Shown here in pieces: positions 45,626 to 54,799 of a stretch of DNA of 64,000 nt. The DNA comes from [Limnothrix rosea] IAM M-220 (lineage in GTDB: Bacteria > Cyanobacteriota > Cyanobacteriia > Cyanobacteriales > MRBY01), in the NCBI RefSeq assembly GCF_001904615.1, contig NZ_MRBY01000009.1, forward strand, positions 1 to 64,000. Direction: 5' to 3'. The notes beneath the pieces are model-generated. The model was not told the DNA's origin. It searched no databases and saw nothing but the letters and a program-made list of their open reading frames with translations. Within the stretch, counting starts at the first letter, position 1. Every line of letters starts with the position of its first letter. The translations under genes were made by a program, and so were the position numbers.

Positions 45626-46314
45626 TTCAGCTCCCAACTGTAGGGCAAAAATTTGACAGTAACATCACTAGGCAAATCGAGATCAGGCCGATACTGACTA
45701 ATATAGTCCGGGATGGATTCAGCCACAGTCAAAAAGTCTTTTCCATACCATTTAAAAATTTTGCTGCAATATAAGGTTTGTTGAGTCGCGTCATAGTGCA
45801 CCTTATCATCATTGCGGATAAAGTGGCGGGCATCAGTTTCTAATTGTTCTTCTAACCGCTCTGGCATATAGGCTTCGGCGCGTAAGAGTGGACAACCGAC
45901 AGACGCACAGACCAACGCGAAATGAATGCGAGGCTCTTGAAATCGCTTTCGGAGCAAGCCATGCTCGATGCCATTGAGACTTAAGGCTTGACCTTGCAAA
46001 CGATATATTTTCTTTGTGAAAAATCGCAAAAAGGCTAGCCAATTGGGTATGCCGAGAAAAGTAGGTCGAATTGAAGCGATGGGGTATTTTTTGAGAACTT
46101 GCTGAATGGTCAACGCGTTGTATAGGTTAATGAGAAAGGCGATCGCCTCATCCTGAGAACAAGCATTGAGTTCGACATGACGTTGGGATGCAAGCCAGTC
46201 TTCCAATTTCTTATAAGACTCCGAGCGCCAAGCAGGATAATCCACCTGTCCTTGCCCATTGACATAATGCTTCAACATCAAATCCCAAGCAGAAAAATCA
46301 ATCATCAAGCTCAC
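45607..46314 (-). CDS. DUF547 domain-containing protein
   Basis: A 235-residue protein with the DUF547 signature: AFLINLYNALTIQQVLKKYPIASIRP, then SLNGIEHGLLRKRFQEPRIHFALVCASVGCPLLRAEAY. It includes conserved His and Cys residues of an unknown activity. DUF547 genes often neighbour TIGR04283 glycosyltransferases. The 3' ends of the two overlap by 19 bases here. Function unknown. Confidence 0.88.
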   Translation of the reverse strand: MSLMIDFSAWDLMLKHYVNGQGQVDYPAWRSESYKKLEDWLASQRHVELNACSQDEAIAFLINLYNALTIQQVLKKYPIASIRPTFLGIPNWLAFLRFFTKKIYRLQGQALSLNGIEHGLLRKRFQEPRIHFALVCASVGCPLLRAEAYMPERLEEQLETDARHFIRNDDKVHYDATQQTLYCSKIFKWYGKDFLTVAESIPDYISQYRPDLDLPSDVTVKFLPYSWELNQRMSS

Positions 46315-46345
46315 TTTTTATACGCCACACCATAAGGAATTATCT

Positions 46346-46804
46346 GTGTTTAGCAGCTTAAAACCAATTCGCCGCTTGGCCTGGATTTTCATTAAGCAAT
46401 TTATCAATCAACAGTTTCCAGACATCGGAACTATTTCCACAACCCAGTTGGCAGCTTGGTTAGCCAGCGAATCGCCCTCTCCCATTCTGATTGATGCTCG
46501 TGAGCCAGAAGAATATGCCGTAAGTCACCTACCGGGGGCGCACCATTTACCGACTTTAGCGGCAGTGCAACAGTCTGAAGTGAGTCTTGAGGCCGTGATC
46601 GTGGTGTACTGCTCAGTGGGCTATCGTTCAGCTAAGTTAGCTCAAGAACTTCAAAAGGCTGGTTATGCCCATGTGATGAACTTGGAAGGTTCTATTTTTG
46701 AATGGCACAATCAAGGTCAACCTCTGGTTGTTGATGGTGAATCGACGCGATCAGTGCACCCCTATAATTTCATTTGGGGGATGTTGTTAGATTCGAAAGA
46801 GTAG
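46346..46804 (+). CDS. Rhodanese-like domain protein
   Basis: A 152-residue protein with one rhodanese domain: LIDAREPEEYAVSHLPGAHHLP and the active-site loop VVYCSVGYRSAKLAQ with catalytic Cys. An N-terminal basic and hydrophobic stretch (RLAWIFIKQFINQQF) may tether it to the membrane. Sulfur or arsenate/selenate transfer is possible; the substrate is unknown. It is divergent from the DUF547 gene, with 31 bases between the starts. Confidence 0.88.
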   Translation: MFSSLKPIRRLAWIFIKQFINQQFPDIGTISTTQLAAWLASESPSPILIDAREPEEYAVSHLPGAHHLPTLAAVQQSEVSLEAVIVVYCSVGYRSAKLAQELQKAGYAHVMNLEGSIFEWHNQGQPLVVDGESTRSVHPYNFIWGMLLDSKE

Positions 46805-47095
46805 AAAATTCTCTCCTAATTGACCAACGCCAATCTGTTGGCTAGGTAGCGGGTTGGAGAACTTCCAAAGACTACCTTTTCTATCATCTCTACTCTAGTA
46901 ATTTCGAGAATGCGAAACTTTATATGATCAAAACCCAAAAATCAATTTAAATTTCTCCCCCATATGTGTGTTTTCGTAAGAAAAAAACTCAGACTAATTC
47001 CATGGAAGTGAAGCTAGGATTTTTGCATCTTACCTAAACCGAGTGAGATGTCTGCAGATTTACCATGATGATAAATGGAATTATGATGCTTTTAC
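46805..47095. other. Intergenic, no gene seen
   Basis: About 290 AT-rich bases between convergent genes, with no clear repeat or terminator. Confidence 0.5.
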
Positions 47096-47518
47096 TCAGC
47101 TGGGCAACACGGAAATATGACCCTGTTTACTGTAATCGATCAATTTTCGATCTTTCGTCAGTAAGCTCCGGTCGGTCACTAAACAAGTCGCCGCTAAAAT
47201 CCGATCTGCTGGATCTCCATGAATCTCACCGGGTAAACGTGAACTCTGAATCGCAATTTCAGGGGTTAAAGGAATGAGTTTTAAACCGGGAAAAGATAAG
47301 GCTTTGTTCACCCACGCTTTACAATTACCCCCCAAATCAATTCTGCCCTTGGCTTCGAGCATCCCGACTTCCCAGACAGAAATGGCTGATACCGCCAGTT
47401 CACCTTCTGTCTCTGCAAAAGCGATCGCCTCCATATAGGATTCTGATAATTTTGCTAAATCCCCTGTCATTGCCCAAATCCAAATATGAGTATCGAGCAG
47501 TAAACCTTTGGTTGTCAC
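47096..47518 (-). CDS. VapC-type PIN-domain toxin
   Basis: A 140-residue PIN ribonuclease. The acidic residues lie in LLLDTHIWIWAM (first Asp), AVSAISVWEVGMLEAKGRI (Glu), GDPADRILAATCL (paired Asp) and LLTKDRKLIDY. This matches the VapC-type family that cleaves tRNA or rRNA. The GTG start directly follows the stop of the upstream antitoxin-like gene (TAG then GTG), indicating coupled translation. Confidence 0.88.
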   Translation of the reverse strand: MTTKGLLLDTHIWIWAMTGDLAKLSESYMEAIAFAETEGELAVSAISVWEVGMLEAKGRIDLGGNCKAWVNKALSFPGLKLIPLTPEIAIQSSRLPGEIHGDPADRILAATCLVTDRSLLTKDRKLIDYSKQGHISVLPS

Positions 47519-48013
47519 CTACTGACAGACCTCCCAAATTTCCTCAATTGGTTCAATAATGTCGCCTTTAACAACGACGGAGTCTTTCATGTAACCCAAA
47601 AATGATGGCTGTTGAAGGGATTGATTGTTATTGGGAGTAGTCTGAACCTCAGCTTTGAGCAATTCCAACATCTGCGGATACTGAGTCGATAGCTGTTTCC
47701 ACATCACTATCAAATGCTCAATCTTTTCATATTCTCGTAATTCCAATTCTTCTTCCGGCGTTAAATTTCCGGCTTGATTCCGTCCGAGCAATGTCTGCAA
47801 TCGTTCCTGCATCTCAAGGGTAGGTCGAAACTCGGCGATCGCCTCTGGAGTTGGATTACTGATCAGAAAACCAAGAATATAGCTATAAATATGGGCTGGC
47901 ACCATAGGCTGATTTAATCCCATAGACAGAACTTCACCAAGGCGATCGCTCTGGGCTAGAGTCTGTATCTTTTCGGCAAGGTCATCGGGTAAATCTAAGA
48001 GAACTTGTGCCAT
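47519..48013 (-). CDS. Long antitoxin-like protein preceding a PIN toxin
   Basis: A 164-residue protein directly upstream of the PIN gene. It has three parts: an N-terminal MAQVLLDLPDDLAEKIQTLAQ segment, a helical middle (LLGRNQAGNLTPEEELELREYEKIEHLIVMWK) as in small cyanobacterial proteins next to PIN or HNH genes, and a C-terminal FLGYMKDSVVVKGDIIEPIEEIWEV. The last resembles the toxin-wrapping tail of VapB-type antitoxins. Typical VapB proteins are 70-100 residues, so this one looks like a fusion. The antitoxin role is inferred from gene order and the tail. Confidence 0.7.
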   Translation of the reverse strand: MAQVLLDLPDDLAEKIQTLAQSDRLGEVLSMGLNQPMVPAHIYSYILGFLISNPTPEAIAEFRPTLEMQERLQTLLGRNQAGNLTPEEELELREYEKIEHLIVMWKQLSTQYPQMLELLKAEVQTTPNNNQSLQQPSFLGYMKDSVVVKGDIIEPIEEIWEVCQ

Positions 48014-48188
48014 GGCTAAACTAACTTAATTATTTCTATTGTAGACAGTCCTTAAAACTCATTATCGAAATATTCTTTGGTGATATCTAAGGCTGGATGA
48101 TGGCCCATTTCTTAGGAGTTTCCTTGCCTCCACACAGTATCGCTGAATAAATTGGTAAATTTATCAATTAATTGCCTGGCGATCGCCA

Positions 48189-49538
48189 CTATAAAATCTT
48201 GCGTCCTGTGAGAATTTGTCGCACATCTAACATCGCAGTGTAAGTCGGCACAATATGCAGAGTTTGGTCTACGGGGGTCACATCCAACGCCATTTGAATC
48301 GATTTTTCGAGATCTGTTTCCACTTTAAGATCTGCTTTACCCTGACAATAATGGAGCCGCAAAGCCATGTCATGGGCGCGATCGCCGGAAATAATAATTT
48401 TGCCGGGATACTTGGTCAGATTTTCCATATCCACATCCCAAATCCACGACACATCAGTACCATCCTGATCACGGTCATTGAGAATCATTAGAGCAGTGGA
48501 AGTCTTACCTTGTTTCTGTAAATCCATCACAGCTCTAATACTTTCATTCATACCCACAGGATTTTTCGATAGCAGAATACGGACATCTTTCCCCTCAACC
48601 TTTAGCTCTTCCGCCCGACCAAACGCCGCTTTGAATCCTTGAATTTCCTCATTAATGACATCCCTGTGAATGCCTAGAGTTTCCGCCAAAAGCGCCGCTG
48701 CCATTGTGTTGTATTTGTTGTAAATCCCGATAAGAATCTGTCCCCATTCTGGACTGTGAATATCGAGGGACTGCTTGGCAAAACCACAATTATCGCAATG
48801 GTAATCACCGAGGTGGGACAAATAAACGCCTTGATAAGTCAGATGCGTGCCACAAACCGGACAGTAGATGGCATCAGAAGCGTGGGGGATTTCATCAAGA
48901 TAACGCTCAGGTTCCGTTAAGCCAAAGAATTTAACAGTTTGTTCTAATTGCTGACCAAAATGATTGAGGGTTGGGTCGTCGCCATTAACGATAATCGTTG
49001 TTTCCTTGGGGAGAGGGGCGATCGCCTCCTGCCAGCGCTTACTAATGGTATCCACTTCACCATAACGGTCTAACTGATCACGAAACAGATTCAGCGTGAC
49101 CATGTGGGTCGGCGTGCAGGTTTTGAGGAGAATGGGGACAATATTTTCGTCTACTTCGAGGATGGCATAGTCAATATCGAGCTTCCCGACAAGATTGGCA
49201 CTCTCCAGTAATGCCGTCGCCAAACCATTAATGAGATTAGCACCTGTGGCATTGTGGGCAATTTTGTAACCCTGCGCCGTCAGAATCGCTTTAATCAGTA
49301 GAGATGTTGTGGTTTTACCGTTAGTGCCCACAACTAAAATGACACCCTTTTTAGCTTGGTTAAATAATTCTGGTAAAACGTTGGGAAAAATCTTTCTGGC
49401 GATCGCCCCCGGCAAAACACTACCTGCACTAAGCTTGAGACCCCGCACCACCGCCGTCACGGACTTCGCCACACTACAGGCGATCGCCAACCTTAGAGCT
49501 TTAAAAATAGACATTCCGTGCGGCTTTCTCCCAGACAT
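48189..49538 (-). CDS. murT: Lipid II isoglutaminyl synthase, MurT subunit
   Basis: A Mur-ligase-like ATPase: P-loop VVGTNGKTTTSLLI, the acidic DIDYAILEVDENIVPI, and a zinc ribbon CPVCG ... CDNCG (about 90 residues after motif LNLFRDQLDRYGE). The C-terminal DUF1727 contains WIWDVDMENL, whose Asp completes the catalytic triad of GatD in characterised complexes. MurT binds lipid II and, with GatD, amidates D-Glu. ATG at 49538 or 49514. gatD is 27 kb upstream. Confidence 0.9.
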   Translation of the reverse strand: MSGRKPHGMSIFKALRLAIACSVAKSVTAVVRGLKLSAGSVLPGAIARKIFPNVLPELFNQAKKGVILVVGTNGKTTTSLLIKAILTAQGYKIAHNATGANLINGLATALLESANLVGKLDIDYAILEVDENIVPILLKTCTPTHMVTLNLFRDQLDRYGEVDTISKRWQEAIAPLPKETTIIVNGDDPTLNHFGQQLEQTVKFFGLTEPERYLDEIPHASDAIYCPVCGTHLTYQGVYLSHLGDYHCDNCGFAKQSLDIHSPEWGQILIGIYNKYNTMAAALLAETLGIHRDVINEEIQGFKAAFGRAEELKVEGKDVRILLSKNPVGMNESIRAVMDLQKQGKTSTALMILNDRDQDGTDVSWIWDVDMENLTKYPGKIIISGDRAHDMALRLHYCQGKADLKVETDLEKSIQMALDVTPVDQTLHIVPTYTAMLDVRQILTGRKIL

Positions 49539-49867
49539 TCTAAGTCCCTAAAGATAACAGAAGTTGCTATTCCTGCCTACCGAGTCCGAGGTGCCAGTTG
49601 CCGCGAAAACTTTCAAAAAATCAAATCTCGCCAACATAACCCCAAAAATCCGATTTATTCAAGACGACAGATTCTTTGCCGCCATGGATTTTGACAAAAA
49701 CTTGCAACGCTCATCGAAATATTTAGCGCATTTGCCGTATTTGGCGTAAACAATAAAAATAACGCAGACATCCCCCCAGTCAAATAAAAACACCGATATA
49801 TCGACCGATCAATGTTTGCATAATATTCAAATAGACCCTATTTGCACATCTCCGCCCATGTTTTGAA
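49539..49867. other. Intergenic, no gene supported
   Basis: A 61-residue plus-strand frame at 49564-49749 lacks a good start or ribosome-binding site and is not called. No repeats or hairpins noted. Confidence 0.45.
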
Positions 49868-50158
49868 CTATTTAGTAAACGGGTCATAATCCGCTAAAAG
49901 TTTTTCGAGTTTCGCCTCATCCACACGGCTAACAATACGCTTCGACTCTTCGATGTCGCGGGTGGTTTTAGAGAGGCTAATCGTAGAACTGACGGAGAAA
50001 ACATAGCCGATGCCAAGGTAGCTTTTGACCCAGCCATTCACAGGCAAAAGGTAAATGCCCACCGCCGTTGCCCCAATGGATAAAACAAAGGCAAGCCATG
50101 TTTGTAGAATCCAAGCATTTGTGTGAGTCGCAGGCGCTTTAAATTTTGAGCTAGACAT
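49868..50158 (-). CDS. YiaA/YiaB two-helix membrane protein
   Basis: A 96-residue protein with two hydrophobic segments: AWILQTWLAFVLSIGATAVGIYLLP and SYLGIGYVFSVSSTISLSKTTRD. The second ends in the YiaAB family signature (SLSKTxRD). A short soluble tail ends in ADYDPFTK. Function unknown. Confidence 0.85.
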   Translation of the reverse strand: MSSSKFKAPATHTNAWILQTWLAFVLSIGATAVGIYLLPVNGWVKSYLGIGYVFSVSSTISLSKTTRDIEESKRIVSRVDEAKLEKLLADYDPFTK

Positions 50159-50337
50159 AATTTGGAACCTTCAAAAGATATTTTTGTTTTCTACACCCAC
50201 ATTCTGACAACGGAATTTCTGCAATGACAATGACCAAACCTAAGCAGCCAAAAGCTTTTAGTAGTTTTTTGTAGTAACCAGAAAGAGGGTGAACTAGGGT
50301 GAAGTAAGATGAAGTCAAGTCCCTAGATATAGCGTGA

Positions 50338-51357
50338 ATGTTCGAACTTGAAGAGTCGGAGTCTTGGTTTTCGGCGGAGCGGCGATCGCCCCTGATCCAA
50401 AAACTTATTCAAACAGTCGGTCTGACCCGAATTCGGGCAGATTATTTTGTGCGATTGTGGGTATATCTGTTGGTGAAACACGAGACAACGAAAAACCCAA
50501 CCCTCAAGCCACCGCTACAGACCCTAAAAACAAATTTTGGAGCCGAAGTTTGTACCCATCGCGAGGCCGCAGCACTTTTTTATGCCGATAAAGATCAAGG
50601 GGGCGATCGCGCCGCAGGCATGATGCTCGACAAACTAGCCGCCCTCGGTTTACTAAAAAAATATTTCGACGGCAATACCACCTGTATCGAAATCCTGCCC
50701 CTACCCCAAAGTGTGCAAGATGGGGCGATCGCCCCGAAAATAGAACTTTTATTAGACGATTTTAACCCCCGCTGCGATGCCATTCCCGTCGCGAATTTAC
50801 TCGCCACTAACTACAACTGGATGAACAACAATAACAACGCCGTTCCCCATCGCATTGCACGATTATTGCGCCAGTGGGGACATAAATATAATCGAGGCAT
50901 GAGAGTTTTAAGACGCTCAGACAACCAAAATCCCGTTGCATTTTATTTACTTTATCCCACCCAAAGCGAGTCCGACATCAACTTTTTTAAACCCGCTAAA
51001 AACGCCTTACATCTCAGCACCCTATCAGAAATTGATCCCTTTAAACTAGCAGAAATAAACGACCAAAATTGCGTTTCAATCTTTATTCGCAGCTGGATGA
51101 TTGACCCCCAATTTCTCGAAGAATACCGCGGTAAATTTATCAAAGACGCACAAGTGACATTAACCAAAATGCAGCACGATTTCCCCAATATTTGCGATCT
51201 TTACACTTTAATTATTCATCCTTCCTATGCCCAACTAGCTACGGCTCTAGGGTTTCAGCATACCCATCAAGACTCTCCCTCAGAAATTCACTGGATGTAC
51301 CAAGCCCTTGATCGCTTCCTTGCCCTAGATGTTGAACAGGCGATCGCCCAACTCTAA
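50338..51357 (+). CDS. Hypothetical protein, possibly cyanobacteria-specific
   Basis: A 339-residue soluble protein. The N-terminal half (SPLIQKLIQTVGLTRIRADYFVRLWVYLLVK; EAAALFYADKDQGGDRAAGMMLDKLAALGLLK) looks like a winged-helix or helical domain. The second half (YNRGMRVLRRSDNQNPVAFYLLYPT; SIFIRSWMIDPQFLEE; LYTLIIHPSYAQLATALGFQH) resembles the core of GNAT or FR47-like acyltransferases in strand order, without a clear acetyl-CoA loop. No family name can be given with confidence. Confidence 0.6.
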   Translation: MFELEESESWFSAERRSPLIQKLIQTVGLTRIRADYFVRLWVYLLVKHETTKNPTLKPPLQTLKTNFGAEVCTHREAAALFYADKDQGGDRAAGMMLDKLAALGLLKKYFDGNTTCIEILPLPQSVQDGAIAPKIELLLDDFNPRCDAIPVANLLATNYNWMNNNNNAVPHRIARLLRQWGHKYNRGMRVLRRSDNQNPVAFYLLYPTQSESDINFFKPAKNALHLSTLSEIDPFKLAEINDQNCVSIFIRSWMIDPQFLEEYRGKFIKDAQVTLTKMQHDFPNICDLYTLIIHPSYAQLATALGFQHTHQDSPSEIHWMYQALDRFLALDVEQAIAQL

Positions 51358-51655
51358 AAACACCGAGCAATATCAATAATTTTCATTTTTTTCAAACCCT
51401 AATATTCCACAAAAAAGACCAACAGAACCACAACACATCCCTACATATAAAACATTTCCCTTCACACTATCGGCATAAATAATAATCTATCGATCTGATG
51501 AGTGAAATTATGCCCTAGGGAGATGCTTTTCTAAAAAAAATAACGAATAATTAAATCAAGCGGTTAGATAAATATGTTTTTAGAGATTAAGGTTTAGCGT
51601 ACCTGAAGTTTTTTTAATTTGGGTTTAAACCGCAATGTAGAAATCAACAATATAA
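51358..51655. other. AT-rich intergenic region upstream of the SH3b gene
   Basis: About 300 bases, no ORF. It presumably contains the promoter of the secreted SH3b gene. No conserved site recognised. Confidence 0.45.
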
Positions 51656-52471
51656 ATGAATACTAAAAAGTGGACAATTATTTTAGGTATCGCGTCAATT
51701 ATCGCAGCGCAAAATTATCAAAGCTCGACAGTTTCAGCTCAAACAGATGCCATTGGCACAGAAACTTCCGCTTGCCGAGAAGTAAATGTCGACAACTATT
51801 TAAACGTTAGAAGTGCCCCCGGCGGTGAAGTGATTGGCCGTCTTCCCGACGACCAGCAAGTAAGCATATCCGCTATCGGTAACGGTTGGGTCTCCATCAG
51901 TGCCCCTGTAGAAGGCTATGTTAGCTCTAGCTACCTTGTGTACTGTGCAGATGTACCAAACTTAGGCGACTACTACACACCAACCTCGACCCCCGTCGCT
52001 AGTCAATATCCCCATGGCGGCGACAATACCTCTACTGTTCCCGGTTCAAATTGTCGCCAGATTAATACCGATGGTTTGCCAGTCATGGATGAGCCTAACG
52101 GTAATGTTATCGGGCAGTTGATGCGCGGCCAAGCTGTGATGATGGCGAACGAAGGTTTTAATGGCTGGGTTCCCATCGAGTCCCCCGTCAGCGGTTATGT
52201 TTCTGCTGAATTTTTAACGGGTTGTTCTGCCGCAACGATGGATACGGTGTCAACCATGGGGCAAGAGTCAGTGACGACGGTTGCTGGTGCAAACTGCCGC
52301 AGGACGGTTTCTCCCGATGTCCAGCTTCGGTATGAGCCAATGGGTACGGTCATCGGTATGTTGCCGCAAAATCAACGGGTTTATATTGCGAATGAAGGTT
52401 ATGACGGTTGGGTTCCTGTGGAAAAACCCGCCAGTGGTTATGTTGCCTCTGCTAATTTAGGTTCTTGTTAA
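51656..52471 (+). CDS. Secreted protein with three bacterial SH3 domains
   Basis: A signal peptide (WTIILGIASIIAAQNYQSSTVSAQ) is followed by three SH3b repeats at about residues 38-98, 125-190 and 210-271. Each starts with a Cys-Arg and contains the N/RSAPGGxVIGxLPxxQxVxI...GWVxI...GYV pattern. Each also has a terminal Cys, giving probable intradomain disulfides. No catalytic domain is attached. Likely binds peptidoglycan or another envelope polymer. A terminator follows at 52553. Confidence 0.87.
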   Translation: MNTKKWTIILGIASIIAAQNYQSSTVSAQTDAIGTETSACREVNVDNYLNVRSAPGGEVIGRLPDDQQVSISAIGNGWVSISAPVEGYVSSSYLVYCADVPNLGDYYTPTSTPVASQYPHGGDNTSTVPGSNCRQINTDGLPVMDEPNGNVIGQLMRGQAVMMANEGFNGWVPIESPVSGYVSAEFLTGCSAATMDTVSTMGQESVTTVAGANCRRTVSPDVQLRYEPMGTVIGMLPQNQRVYIANEGYDGWVPVEKPASGYVASANLGSC

Positions 52472-52552
52472 TCTTCTTCGCGAAATAATGCCTATTAATT
52501 GGATAATTTACTTTTTTTAAATAGGTTAAGTAAAGCGCAAATAAATAGGGTT

Positions 52553-52587
52553 AAAACCGTCAACTTTAACGTGAGTTAGCGGTTTTT
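52553..52587 (+). terminator. Terminator of the SH3b gene
   Basis: AAAACCG pairs with CGGTTTT, with an inner AACT/AGTT stem, followed by a T run. It lies about 80 bases after the stop. Confidence 0.65.
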
Positions 52588-52768
52588 TATTGCAATGTTT
52601 TTCTTTGATTTGATTCCATAATTTTTAAGGGGCGATCGCCCTGTGATAATGACCTCTCTAACCTAGAAATATAATGGCACTTTAGATAAAAGCTAAACCC
52701 TACTTGCACCCTAGATATCCGCTAATTTAAAAAAGATTTTTTAATATTTTGTGTTTTTAAGGTGAGGG
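52588..52768. other. Intergenic, no gene seen
   Basis: AT-rich with one HIP1 site near 52632, between convergent genes. Confidence 0.45.
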
Positions 52769-53302
52769 CTACAAAGAAATTGCAGTGGTAATTGTCCAAA
52801 TATCGACTAAACCAAGAAGTGCTGTCACGCTTAATAAAATCATGTACATCCAAGGTTGAGAGAGGGGACGCACATCGCTAGTATCAAGAGCTGTTTTTTC
52901 TGCGACAATGCCGACCATTTTTGCAAAACCAGCGACTCGCATCGGCAAAAGATAAGCGCGATCTCGCTCTGGAGTGACAAAGTAATACACCAGCCCTCCT
53001 TGACCCGTCGTCCGCATTTTGAGCTGGGCAATGTCAGACCATTTTAAGGACCACCCTTTACGGGAAATGAGCCGAAACCATTGGGGGTAGGTGACTTGAA
53101 TGCTGTCGTCATCGAGTAATACTTTTTCATTCAATGCACCGTAAAGAAAAATGCCGCCCACCACAAAGCCAGCCCATAACCATGTGGACGGTACAGGTGC
53201 ATTTGTGACATCCGCTAAAAATGGAATCGGCAAAGTCAAAGCTGTGTAAAGACTGAGCAATGTAATGCGAATCAGTGGAGAAAGATTAAAGGTTGTCTGC
53301 AT
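52769..53302 (-). CDS. Hypothetical membrane protein with PH-like region
   Basis: A 177-residue protein with two N-terminal helices (ITLLSLYTALTLPIPFLA; WLWAGFVVGGIFLYGAL) and one C-terminal helix (YMILLSVTALLGLVDIWTIT). The middle (VLLDDDSIQVTYPQWFRLISRKGWSLKWSDIAQLKM) resembles a bacterial PH domain strand pattern. Function unknown. Confidence 0.65.
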   Translation of the reverse strand: MQTTFNLSPLIRITLLSLYTALTLPIPFLADVTNAPVPSTWLWAGFVVGGIFLYGALNEKVLLDDDSIQVTYPQWFRLISRKGWSLKWSDIAQLKMRTTGQGGLVYYFVTPERDRAYLLPMRVAGFAKMVGIVAEKTALDTSDVRPLSQPWMYMILLSVTALLGLVDIWTITTAISL

Positions 53303-53358
53303 ATTTTTTCTGAAAATTATGGGGAAACCCTAGGGCGATCGCCGCGAAAACTTAAAAT

Positions 53359-54252
53359 CTAGGATGCAAAATTGTTGTTCATCCAATCGCGGATAATTTG
53401 ATTTACCTCGGCGGGTGTATCGTCGTGGGGACAATGGCCAGAATTGAGATAATGCTCTGTTAGTTCTGGACGATATTGTTTGAATTTTGCGCCACGACTT
53501 CTGGCATTAATCCACGGATCTTTTTCGCCCCAAATCATCATTAAAGGCCGTTCTAGCTGTTCAAGGAGGTGATCCACTTTCGCCCCTTCTGGTGTGTTGA
53601 AAACTGCACCAAAAACTTTTCTCGCGCCGGGGTCATCGGATGGACGGCGAATCTCGTCAATGAGTCTCTCCGTTACCGCATCTTGGTTAACATAAACTTT
53701 TTCGAGGGTTTTACGAATCGTTGAACGCCGCTTTGTGTATTGAAAAATCAGAAAGGTTGAAACGGGACTAAATAATACTTTGCGCAATGCTTTCTGGAGG
53801 GGCGATCGCTCCTTTTTGTTAGAGTCGCTGAAGGGGCCGGCACTGTTGAGCAAAATTAAACCCTTGGCCGACTCAGGACGTTGTGCTGCCACGCAAAGGG
53901 ATGCATAACCACCAAGGGAATTGCCCGCTAAAACAACAGGTTCACCAATCACCTGACTAATAAAATCGTGGATTTGGTCACGCCATAGATTGCCGCTGTA
54001 GATAGTGTCTGCCTTTGGCGATCGCCCAAAACCGAGCATATCAATCGCCCATACAGAAAAATCCTGTTGTAGGTCTGAAATATTTTTACGCCAATGGTCT
54101 GTCGATGCGCCGAAACCATGGACGAGCAGCAGGGGTGGCTTGCCGTTGGTGTTGCCAGCCTGCACATAATGAATTTTATGTCCTCGCCAAGTCCAATACT
54201 GGCTTGGAGGATTTTCCGCAGTTGCAAAAATTGTTTCAGTCGCAGCAGTCAT
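53359..54252 (-). CDS. Alpha/beta hydrolase
   Basis: A 297-residue alpha/beta-hydrolase fold protein. Oxyanion-hole region LLLVHGFGASTDHWR, nucleophile elbow LAGNSLGGYAS (Ser), the acidic residue in MIWGEKDPWI and the C-terminal His in SGHCPHDDTPAEV are all present. Cap domain around 150-210. The sequence resembles cyanobacterial and plastid esterases such as pheophytinase-like proteins, but the substrate is not certain. Confidence 0.88.
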   Translation of the reverse strand: MTAATETIFATAENPPSQYWTWRGHKIHYVQAGNTNGKPPLLLVHGFGASTDHWRKNISDLQQDFSVWAIDMLGFGRSPKADTIYSGNLWRDQIHDFISQVIGEPVVLAGNSLGGYASLCVAAQRPESAKGLILLNSAGPFSDSNKKERSPLQKALRKVLFSPVSTFLIFQYTKRRSTIRKTLEKVYVNQDAVTERLIDEIRRPSDDPGARKVFGAVFNTPEGAKVDHLLEQLERPLMMIWGEKDPWINARSRGAKFKQYRPELTEHYLNSGHCPHDDTPAEVNQIIRDWMNNNFAS

Positions 54253-54495
54253 ATGGACGCTTTTGTAAATAAATGTTAATTTCTCATATTGTATCGCTTT
54301 CTTACTGAGCTTTCAGTCTTTATATTCCGCGCTAAGATGAGGGTAACTTAATGTGCTATAACCAAAGCGCAGTCTGTTCTTGATCCCTAGAACATGATAT
54401 GAGGCGATCGCCCAACGTTTATCGCTCAGTAAAATCTTTTTGTCGAACTACCTTTAAAACAAAAAAACTAAAGCAAACTAATCAAACAACTTTTT

Positions 54496-54502
54496 AGGAG
54501 GT
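54496..54502 (+). promoter_or_regulatory. Strong Shine-Dalgarno of clpS
   Basis: AGGAGGT lies nine bases before the clpS ATG, one of the best ribosome-binding sites in the window. Confidence 0.8.
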
Positions 54503-54511
54503 TAAATCATC

Positions 54512-54799
54512 ATGTCTACAGGTGTGATCGAAAAGCGCGCGTCAGAAACTATTCGCAAACCCGCGCCCCGTTACCGTGTTTTGCTTCATAACGACGACTT
54601 CAACTCCATGGAGCATGTAGTCCAAACGCTGATCCAAACCGTTGCTGGGATCACCCAGCCCCAGGCTGTGAGCATTATGATGGAAGCCCATACAAATGGT
54701 TTAGCCCTTGTTATTACCTGTGTCCAGGAGCATGCTGAGTTTTATTGTGAAACCTTAAAAAGCCATGGTTTGAGTAGCACCATTGAGCCCGATGAATAA
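54512..54799 (+). CDS. clpS: ATP-dependent Clp protease adaptor ClpS
   Basis: The N-end rule adaptor that delivers proteins with bulky N-terminal residues to ClpC/ClpP. Typical core: YRVLLHNDDFNSMEHVVQTLIQ with the Asn-Asp-Asp substrate-binding pocket, and MMEAHTNGLALVITCVQEHAEFY. Ninety-five residues, normal. Cyanobacteria may have two ClpS paralogues; which one this is cannot be told. Confidence 0.94.
   Translation: MSTGVIEKRASETIRKPAPRYRVLLHNDDFNSMEHVVQTLIQTVAGITQPQAVSIMMEAHTNGLALVITCVQEHAEFYCETLKSHGLSSTIEPDE

Noticed and set aside
47065..47277. 70-residue plus-strand ORF
   Set aside because: Antisense to the 3' part of the PIN toxin gene, with no motif.
49564..49749. 61-residue plus-strand ORF in a gap
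   Set aside because: Weak start and no conserved-looking pattern; not distinguishable from chance.
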